Of a DNA stretch of 64,000 nt, positions 58,239-64,000 are shown in pieces. The position numbers were made by a program, and so were the translations under genes. The number at the start of each line of letters is the position of its first letter. The stretch's first letter is position 1. This DNA comes from JARRNE01 sp963824085 (lineage in GTDB: Bacteria; Pseudomonadota; Gammaproteobacteria; Chromatiales; Chromatiaceae): contig CAWGNT010000019.1 of assembly GCA_963824085.1 (NCBI GenBank), forward strand, positions 75,174 to 139,173, in the 5' to 3' direction. The notes under the pieces were generated by a model. The model saw only the letters and a list, made by a program, of their open reading frames with translations. It had not been told where the DNA came from and did not search any database.

Positions 58239-59254
58239 ATGAAGATCATCGACATCACCCAGCGCTCGGATGCCTGGCGGCGCTGGCGCGCGAAGGGGGT
58301 CACCGCCTCGGAGGCGGCGATCATCCTCGGGCGCTCCGCCTACAAGACGCCCTGGCGCCTGTGGGCCGAGCGCACCGGCATCGCCCGCGAGCCGGACCTT
58401 GCGGCCAATCCGCATGTGCAGCGCGGCGTCGCGCTGGAGGATAAGGCGCGCAAGGCATTCGAGGCGCGCCACGACACCCTGCTCCTTCCGGTGTGCGGAC
58501 AGTCCGAGGAGCACCCGGTGCTGCGCGCCTCCTTCGACGGCATCGCCGATGACGGCGCCCCGGTGGAGCTCAAGGCACCCTGCAGCAAAACCTATGAGGC
58601 GCTCGCATCGCGGGGGGAGCAAGCCGGCCCCTACCGCCTCTACTGGCCGCAGGTCCAGCACCAGCTCTACGTGGCGGGCGCCGCGCAGGGCTGGCTCGTC
58701 TTCTACGCGGCCGGGCGAGAAGCTGCTGGAGTTTCCGGTGGCGCGCGATGAGACCTTCCTCACCCAGGAGCTCGTCCCGGCGTGTCTGCGCTTCTGGGCG
58801 CTGATCGCGGAGCGCAAGGCGCCCTTGCTCGACCCGGTGCGGGATCTCTACGTGCCCGTGGGCGAGGAGCTTGATCACTGGGCGGTGCTCGCCGGGGCGT
58901 ACCGCGACCTGCTGCGCGACAAGGCGCGTCTGGAGGGGCACCTGAAAGAGACAACGGGTGAGATGACGCGCCTGGAGCACGCCCTCGTCGGCATGATGGG
59001 CGGGTTCCTCACCGCCGAGGCGGCGGGGCTCAAGGTCACCCGGTACCAGCAGAGCGGGGCCATCGACTACGCCAAGGCGCTAAAGGCCGTGCTCCCCGAG
59101 CTCGATCCTTCGCAGCTCGAGAGCTACCGGCGCAAGCCCTCCGAGCGGGTGCGCATCACGCGCGCTCGAGGCGGAGACCGCCACCGTTCCCTTCGACGGG
59201 CAGGCGGTGGATGCCTGCTGGCAGCAGGCGGCGAGCGAGTCGTTCTTCTTCTGA
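58239..59254 (+). CDS. exo: YqaJ-type recombination exonuclease (two frameshifts)
   Basis: About 338 residues. The N-terminal nuclease core has WRRWRAKGVTASEAAIILGR, RGVALEDKARKAFEARHD, LRASFDGIADDGAPVELKAP (metal ligands Asp and Glu-x-Lys) and YWPQVQHQLYVAGA, as in lambda/YqaJ exonucleases. After a shift near 58717 (one extra C) it continues KLLEFPVARDETFLTQELVP; a second near 59163 gives EAETATVPFDGQAVDACW and the end ASESFFF. It resects dsDNA 5'-3' for Bet. Both shifts look like single-base insertions. Confidence 0.82.
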
Positions 59255-59281
59255 TGCTCGACCCCGTTACGGGCCGTTTGC

Positions 59282-59308
59282 GACCGTCACGCCTTCGGGC
59301 TGACGGTC
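59282..59308 (+). terminator. Hairpin after exo (possible terminator)
   Basis: GACCGTCA and TGACGGTC form a perfect 8-bp stem around an 11-base loop, 28 bases past the exo stop. The following sequence is only mildly T-rich, so intrinsic termination is uncertain. The duplicated upstream module at 59377 could restart transcription after it. Confidence 0.4.
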
Positions 59309-59376
59309 CTCCCGAGGGTGTCTTCTGGTTCCCTGGGGAGGATCGCCCGTCCTTCGGATTGTTTGGCCTGTCCGTG

Positions 59377-59432
59377 TGCGACAGCCGACATGGCGCCAGC
59401 TGGGCGCTTTGAGAAAAACAGCCTGCCGATGA
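59377..59432 (+). promoter_or_regulatory. Conserved upstream module, copy 2
   Basis: About 80% identical to 56337-56391 with one extra base. It lies just before leader D and after the hairpin that follows exo, supporting a second transcription start in the module. Confidence 0.5.
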
Positions 59433-59465
59433 ACCCCGGCGCAAGCCGGACTTCAACGACCCCGC

Positions 59466-59504
59466 GGGGAGACCCTCTCCCCGCCGGGATAGGTGCGCCT
59501 CCCC
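59466..59504 (+). promoter_or_regulatory. Structured leader, copy D (before the 66-aa gene)
   Basis: GGGGAG pairs with CTCCCC, and CC/GG extend it; the apical hairpin is CCC with GGG around a GCC-type loop. An upstream CCCC (59460-59463) again precedes the 5' arm. It ends 24 bases before the GTG. Confidence 0.55.
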
Positions 59505-59528
59505 CCAGACGATGAGGAGACGTACCAC

Positions 59529-59729
59529 GTGAACAAGCTTGTCGTGCGCGGCTTCCTGCAGTGGCTGGATACCGCCACCGAACCGGAGATCGAGACCAGG
59601 AGAGGGGAATTCCTGGCGGCGCTGGAGCACTTCCACGGAGCGGACGCGCGGGCGGACCTGCGCCTCGGGCTTCGCCTCATCGAGGAGGAGCTGGTGGCGC
59701 GGGCGGATCTGTGGCGGGCACGCCCGTGA
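59529..59729 (+). CDS. Small island protein of unknown function
   Basis: 66 residues starting at GTG with GAGGAG upstream. The sequence is helical and charged: VRGFLQWLDTATEPEIETRR, GEFLAALEHFHGADARADLR and LGLRLIEEELVARADLW. A small gene at this place, between exo and the CobS-like ATPase, is also present in SXT-type modules. No domain recognised. Confidence 0.6.
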   Translation: MNKLVVRGFLQWLDTATEPEIETRRGEFLAALEHFHGADARADLRLGLRLIEEELVARADLWRARP

Positions 59730-59880
59730 GCCGTGCCCGGTGCTTGAGCCGTGCCAGGAGCTTTCTTGCTTGCGCCACCCCCTCGGGGGTGAACAGGGCG
59801 GTGGCGATCTCCCGCTCGAGGGCGTCTCGTCCCCCTTCCACCGGCCTCAGTTGGGGTTGGTGCGTGCTTTGATCGCTCAT
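59677..59880 (-). CDS. Possible small antisense gene
   Basis: 67 residues (REIATALFTPEGVAQARKLL, ARLKHRARLTGV, Pro-rich end). It overlaps the end of the plus-strand 66-aa gene by 53 bases, tail to tail. The composition is protein-like in the centre, but no ribosome-binding site stands out. It could be spurious. Confidence 0.3.
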   Translation of the reverse strand: MSDQSTHQPQLRPVEGGRDALEREIATALFTPEGVAQARKLLARLKHRARLTGVPATDPPAPPAPPR

Positions 59881-59924
59881 TTCGTCGCGAAGGCTATCAC
59901 ATCCATTGATTGAAACCCCGCCCG

Positions 59925-59963
59925 GGGGAGACACCCTCCCCGACGGGGTAGGCGTGTCTCCCC
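59925..59963 (+). promoter_or_regulatory. Structured leader, copy E (before the CobS-like ATPase)
   Basis: GGGGAGACAC pairs with GTGTCTCCCC, the longest outer stem of the set, extended by CC/GG; the apical hairpin is CCCC-GAC-GGGG. Upstream CCCC (59916-59919) gives the alternative pairing. It ends 24 bases before the ATG. Confidence 0.65.
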
Positions 59964-60849
59964 GGGCACAACCCCAGGAGACACCGATGACCCGGACCAA
60001 CCGTTTCGTCGTGGCCGAGACCTTCGGCGTGAAGGCCCCGCGGGGGCTGACCGTGGAGGGCTTCGCCGACCCACCCATCCGCAGATCCCCGTGAAGCGGC
60101 CCTATGTGTTTCGCGAGTATCTGCGCGACGTGCTCGCCTTCCTCGCCGAGCCTGCGGGCGACGGCCTGCTGCTCGACCGGCCCCACGGGTGCCGGCAAGA
60201 CCTCGCTGGTGCTGCAGGTCGCCGCCCGGCTCAACTGGCCGGTGCAGGAGGTGACCTGCCATGGGCGCATGGAGCTGTCCGGATCTGATCGGGCAGTTCA
60301 TGCTGATCGAGGGCGAGACCCGCTTCGTGCACGGACCCCTGGCCGTGGCGGCCCGGGACGGCCACCTGCTGGTCCTGAACGAGATGGACGTCCTGGACGC
60401 CGCGGAGCTCGCGGGCCTCAACGACATCGTCGAGGGGGCACCCCTGGTGATCGCCGCCAACGGCGGCGAGGTGATCCGCCCGCACCCCAAGTTTCGCCTG
60501 ATCGCCACCGGCAACAGCGCAGGCTCCGGCGACACCAGCGGACTCTACCAGGGTGTGCTGCGGCAGAACCTGGCCTTCCTCGACCGCTTCCGGGTGGTGC
60601 AGGTGGCCTACCCGGACGCGGACGACCGAGCAGGGGCTGATCAAGACCCTGGTGCCGAGCCTCCCGGAGGCGATCGGCGAGAAGATGGTGGCGGTCGCCA
60701 ACGAGGTCCGCCGGCTCTTTCTGGGACGAGGCGGACACCGGCCAGGCGCTGACCGTGACGCTGTCGACGCGCACCCTGGTGCGCTGGGCACGCCTCGCGC
60801 TGACCTTCAAGGGGGCGCCCCAGCCGCTCGCCTACACCCTGGACCAGGC

Positions 60850-61819
60850 CTGGTAGGAGGTAGCCCGAAGGCTACCCCTCCCAACAGAACGGTACGTACC
60901 GGCCAGGTATACCGCTCTTCGATCAGTAGCCGAGCCATCAGGCCCGAGAGAAAGCGACGGTGAAGTCGTGAAGGAACATCTGGTCGATCCCGGCTGCTCC
61001 GGCATTCTTACTAACCTGTTGCCATGCCTTCTGCAGGCGTCCGGGTCATAGACCTTCACCAGCACGTCTTGCACATCTCGCTTGCTCCGTGATCTGCCTT
61101 GACACCGAGGATTACCGGACTGGCGGAGGCCGCTTGGCCAGGACCGGACAAGCTGCTTGACCCGAGTGCATTCGCACCGAGGTATCGCTTCGCGATTCGC
61201 TTGCCCCAGCTCGTTTTCTGGTCCTTATCCGTCACAGCTCTATTTCGGCTCCTCTGTGCGATCACGACCACCTCTCGTCCACGGCTTCCCCGATCCCGGT
61301 GACGCCTCCAGGATCGCCAGACGGCGGCATACTGGCTTTTCTCTCCAGCATGTTTCTCCCCTTCTGCCTGGTCTTCAGGGTTTTCTCCTCCACGCCGTTA
61401 CCAGCGCTTCATCGGCCCTGCCTCTTCGGTACTCCCCGTGAATCTGCCACCCTCTGCCCCTCCTCGCTTCGGGATCTCCTCGTCGATTCGGTTTTCTGTC
61501 GTCTCTGGCAACATCAACGACAGGACAGGAGGGCTTCCCTGGGTAAGACGCACCACCTCCCCATATCCCGTCCGGCTTCATGTCAGGTCGGTTCTCCGGA
61601 TATCAGGCCTCGCCTAGTCACGTCGGCTCGACCTCCTTCCCAACACCATCTAGCCGGTTCGCTGTTCGCTACGTACACGGGTTCTGCCTCATGCTTCCTT
61701 CAGACATCCCGATTTCCGGACATGCCCTTGCCTTGTTGGCGTCGTCCTTCGTCCGGTAACGGCGGACCAAGTGTCCCAGGCTACGCCTGGAACGGCGGCC
61801 GTGCGTCATGCCAGGCAAC
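60850..61819 (-). mobile_element. Group II intron, ORF-deleted, antisense to the ATPase gene
   Basis: On the minus strand the end of the insert folds as domain V (60917 to 60887): GAGCGGTA pairs with TACCGTTC, with the catalytic AGC at positions 2-4 and a two-base bulge, followed by a domain VI-like hairpin GGTAGCC-TTCG-GGCTACC ending ACCTCCTAC near the left junction. The remaining ~800 bases are non-coding and would form domains I-IV. The 5' end does not show a clear GTGCG, so it may be degenerate. Joining the flanks at 60849/61820 restores the ATPase frame (CTGGACCAG-GCG-CTGACC). Confidence 0.7.
60975..61074 (-). pseudogene. Remnant of the intron reverse transcriptase N-terminus
   Basis: Within the intron, a short frame starting at GTG (61074) gives MQDVLVKVYDPDACRR; one base shift then gives KAWQQVSKNAGAAGIDQM, the RT0 motif of group II maturases (AWxxVxxNxGAAGID). 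Directly after it the domain IV end and domain V follow, so nearly the whole ~400-residue RT has been deleted. The intron cannot move on its own. Confidence 0.6.
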
Positions 61820-61909
61820 GCTGACCGCACGGGCGGAGCCCGAGCAGCGGGAGGCCATCCACCGCATCGCCGCCGATGTCTTCGGCGGCCTGTGGACGGG
61901 GACCTCCCC

Positions 61910-62287
61910 GTGAGCGACTTCGAGCTCTACCGCTACAGCCATGCAGATGGAACCGCCAAGGAGTGGGCGTGGCGCGAGGAGTCCGGCGCGGGCATGGAGG
62001 TCCGCTGGGGCCGGGCGGGGCGCCTCGTGCAGCAGGCGACCTACCCCCTCAACCAGCGACGCCAGGTCATGCAGCGCGCCCTGGCCAAGCAGCGCAAGGG
62101 CTACCGCTTCGTCGGCTGGTGCCGGATCGACCCGTCGGGGCGACCGGTCGACCTGCGCGGACCGGCGGTTGGTCCGCACGAAGCACGCGCCGCCACGCCG
62201 GCGCCACCGAGACCCGCCAGCACGCCTCCCGTTCCGGGCATCGACCTCTCCCAGGTCGAGACCGGGGGCGAGGACTACTGGTTCTGA
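61910..62287 (+). CDS. WGR-domain protein
   Basis: 125 residues starting at GTG, overlapping the ATPase stop (GTGA). The N-terminal ~75 residues form a WGR domain: ELYRYSHADGTAKEWAWREE, AGMEVRWGRAGR and YPLNQRRQVMQRALAKQRKG. A Pro-rich linker and the end LSQVETGGEDYWF follow. WGR domains bind nucleic acids in PARPs and bacterial proteins. Within this module it probably links the ATPase/CobT machine to DNA or RNA. Confidence 0.72.
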   Translation: MSDFELYRYSHADGTAKEWAWREESGAGMEVRWGRAGRLVQQATYPLNQRRQVMQRALAKQRKGYRFVGWCRIDPSGRPVDLRGPAVGPHEARAATPAPPRPASTPPVPGIDLSQVETGGEDYWF

Positions 62288-62305
62288 GACTTTCACTGAT
62301 CAACG

Positions 62306-62356
62306 CCGGCAGCGGCGCCCGTGCCCGGCCGCCGGCCGGAGACGTGCGCCCTGCGG
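62306..62356 (+). promoter_or_regulatory. Structured leader, copy G (before the DUF3150 gene)
   Basis: CCG, CAG and GGCGC pair in order with GCGCC, CTG and CGG; the apical hairpin is CCGGCC-GCC-GGCCGG. Sequence differs from the other copies but the plan is the same. It ends 12 bases before the ATG, with the AAGGAGG ribosome-binding site directly after. Confidence 0.5.
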
Positions 62357-62368
62357 CAAGGAGGACAC

Positions 62369-63351
62369 ATGCAGACGATGCCCGTGCTCGACCGCCTGGT
62401 GGCGGTCAACCTGGATGTCCGGATCTGGTCCGGACGCAAGAAGCTCACCGCCGAGGACCTCTCCCTCGGTGCCGACGTGCCGCCCGAGGACCTGGTGTCC
62501 CTGGGCTCCAAGCGGGTCTGCGACCCGGACGCCATCAAGGTGTTCCATCGCCTGAAGAAGCAGGCGGAGCGCGTCTGCCTCACCGGGGGCATGCGCTTCC
62601 TGGGGGGCTACGCCATCCCGGAGGAGCGCACCGAGGCGGTGGCGGCGGAGCTGGACGCCCTCGGCGAGGACATTCGCCCGGGAGCGCGCCACCTTCGTCG
62701 CCGGTTACGGCGAGGCCATCGAGGACTGGATCGGCCTGCACCCCCAGTGGGAGGCGGCGATCCGCAAGGCGGTGGACCCCGCCTCGCTGGTGGAGTCCCG
62801 CCTCGGCTTCGGTTACCAGCTCTACCGGGTCGCGCCGGCGGACAACGCCGGCAACCTGGATGAGCAGGTGCAGGGGCTGGGGGACACCCTGTTCGGGGAG
62901 GTGGCCCGCATCGCCCGCGAGCTCGATCAGAGCTTCGTCGGCAAGGACGCCCTGTCCCAGCGGGCGCTTTCCACCTTCCGACGCATCCGCGAGAAGCTCG
63001 GCTGTCTCGCCTTCGTGGACTACCGGGTGCAGCCGGTGCTGGAGAGCCTGACGGACTGGCTCGTGCGGGTGCCGACCAAGGGACCGGTCACCGGCGCCCT
63101 CTTCAACGAGGGCTTCGGGCTGATGCTGCTGGTGTCGGACCCGCAGAAGATGAGCGATCACGGCGCCGGCATCCTGGCGCTCAAGGACCTGATCCCCGAC
63201 CCGGCAGAGACGCCGGATGAAGAGGCGGACGACGAGGAATGCGAATGGTCCTTCGGCGGGCCCCTCGGCGACGAGGAGCCCGACGAGGACGCCTGTCCCC
63301 TGGGAGCCCGGCGACGGGCAGCCACAGGAGCAGGCGTCCTTCTACTTCTGA
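62369..63351 (+). CDS. DUF3150-family island protein (two frameshifts)
   Basis: About 327 residues, soluble. Recognisable text: LDRLVAVNLDVRIWSGRKKL, LGSKRVCDPDAIKVFHRLKK, RVCLTGGMRFLGGYAIPEER, then after a shift near 62685 YGEAIEDWIGLHPQWEAAIR and LFNEGFGLMLLVSDPQKMSD, ending in an acidic tail and QASFYF after a shift near 63300. The family occurs beside CobS/CobT-like genes in SXT-type elements; the function is unknown. Each shift is fixed by removing one C. Confidence 0.68.
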
Positions 63352-63393
63352 GCGAACCCGAGGACCGCCCCGTGCGGTCCTCCTTCCCCAACC

Positions 63394-63431
63394 GGGGCGC
63401 CCCTGTCCCGGTCGGGGCAGCGGTGCGCCCC
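63394..63431 (+). promoter_or_regulatory. Structured leader, copy F (before the CobT-like gene)
   Basis: GGGGCGC pairs with GCGCCCC, extended by CC/GG; the apical hairpin is CCC-GGTC-GGG. Upstream CCCC (63386-63389) gives the alternative pairing. It ends 18 bases before the ATG. Confidence 0.65.
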
Positions 63432-63449
63432 TTCTTCGAGGAGCACACC

Positions 63450-64000
63450 ATGTTGCATACGTTGCGAAACGCCCTGCCCATCGTGGCGGCGGCCCTGGGC
63501 CGCAAGCTCGGCGTCGAGGTCGGCATTGGCGGCCACGAGGCCTGCACCGACGGCCGGCGCATCCAGATCCCGGACATGCCGGACGACCCGGCGAGCCGCG
63601 ACCTGGCCTGGGGCTACCTGGCCCACGAGGCGGGCCATGTCCGCTACACCGACTTTGCGGTCTACACCCAGGCGGCCCGCGAGGGGCCGCTGCAGGAGAC
63701 CCTGCAGAACCGCATCGAGGACGTGCGCATCGAGCGCGAGCTCGCGCGCCCCTACCCCGGCACCCGAATGAGCATCGCCACGGTGCTGCGGCGGATGCTG
63801 GCCGAGGGCCGCATGGCGGCCCCCGCGCCCACCGATCACCCGGCCCAGGTGCTGGCGGCCTATCTGCTGCTCGCCCTGCGCCACGAGGTGCTGGGCCAGG
63901 ACGTGCTGGCCGAGGAGGCCCGCAAGGCCGCCGACACGTTGGGGCAGGTCTTTCCCGCCCCGTTCATCGCGCGGCTGCGCACCCTCATGGACGAGGTACC
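63450..64000 (+). CDS. CobT-like / VWA-family protein, N-terminal part (window edge)
   Basis: 183 codons are visible; the gene runs off the window. The start has GAGGAG upstream. The sequence opens LHTLRNALPIVAAALGRKLG and carries a zinc-protease-like HExxH in AWGYLAHEAGHVRYTDF, then LQNRIEDVRIERELARPYPG. In SXT-type elements this is the CobT-like partner of the CobS/MoxR ATPase, usually with a C-terminal VWA domain that would lie beyond the window. HEAGH suggests a metal site conserved in this family. Confidence 0.7.
   Translation, partial: MLHTLRNALPIVAAALGRKLGVEVGIGGHEACTDGRRIQIPDMPDDPASRDLAWGYLAHEAGHVRYTDFAVYTQAAREGPLQETLQNRIEDVRIERELARPYPGTRMSIATVLRRMLAEGRMAAPAPTDHPAQVLAAYLLLALRHEVLGQDVLAEEARKAADTLGQVFPAPFIARLRTLMDEV

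Larger units (their letters stand above)
59988..61913 (+). pseudogene. CobS/MoxR-type AAA+ ATPase, interrupted by a group II intron
   Basis: After correcting shifts the protein reads through Walker A LLTGPTGAGKTSLVLQ, Walker B-like GHLLVLNEMDVLDAAEL, sensor 1 in FRLIATGNSAG and LDRFRVVQVAYPDADD. The last ~30 residues (LTARAEPEQREAIHRIAADV) lie after the insertion. Five shifts are visible; at 60175, 60278, ~60626 and ~60724 the fix is removal of one base. The 970-bp intron lies antisense at the codons for LDQA/LT, so this mRNA cannot be spliced and the ATPase loses its end (LDQAW then stop). SXT-type elements carry this gene next to the CobT-like gene. Confidence 0.75.

Noticed and set aside
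61099..61913. Plus-strand open frames across the insert (67-204 residues)
   Set aside because: They run across the antisense group II intron; only the last ~30 residues after 61820 belong to the ATPase.

Overview
The window is about 64 kb of GC-rich DNA from what looks like a chromosomal contig of a gammaproteobacterium. This is inferred from a REP-type palindrome, FixL/FixJ, NarX/NarL and sigma-54 two-component systems, a class II fumarase, and an island carrying an SXT-like recombination set. I cannot name the genus. No rRNA operon or CRISPR array is visible. There is one tRNA gene, tRNA-Arg(ACG) at 52380-52456.

Layout of the chromosomal part. (1) 1-2.3 kb: the end of a glycogen-debranching enzyme gene, a REP palindrome, and treZ, for making trehalose from glycogen. 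(2) 18.1-2.5 kb, all on the minus strand and tightly packed: a giant secreted protein, three cupredoxin/multicopper-oxidase proteins, a small periplasmic protein, a secreted S8 peptidase-like protein, a cytochrome c/solute-binding fusion, an SCO1-type copper chaperone and a DUF192 protein. This looks like an export-and-copper-assembly operon for an extracellular oxidation system. (3) 18.8-37 kb: signalling genes (a lone receiver, a NarL-type regulator, two NarX-like kinases, a FixJ/FixL-type pair, a sigma-54 regulator/kinase pair), DNA polymerase X behind a ligA remnant, BON and STAS proteins. (4) 37-51.6 kb: fumC, CBS/HPP, a Kef-type antiporter, a CDF metal exporter, several BON-domain proteins, a Sel1-repeat protein and small conserved envelope or stress proteins.

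The island. tRNA-Arg is followed directly by a tyrosine integrase, an excisionase-like protein, a FlhD-like activator, an XRE repressor, a DUF1845-like protein and a module in the order small ORF - ssb - bet - exo - small ORF - CobS-like ATPase - WGR protein - DUF3150 - CobT-like protein, which runs off the window end. This matches the conserved single-strand-annealing and MoxR/CobS/CobT block of SXT/R391-type integrative elements. Seven genes of the module are each preceded by a GC-rich leader of the same predicted fold: an outer stem whose sequence differs between copies yet still pairs, around an apical hairpin with a GNC-type loop. The ATPase gene is interrupted by an antisense, RT-deleted group II intron.

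Sequence quality. Single-base frameshifts are frequent at 2.5-18.1 kb and 58-63.4 kb and occasional elsewhere. Most leave conserved protein sequence readable across the shift, so I treat them mainly as consensus errors and give whole-gene spans; whether some are real mutations cannot be decided here.
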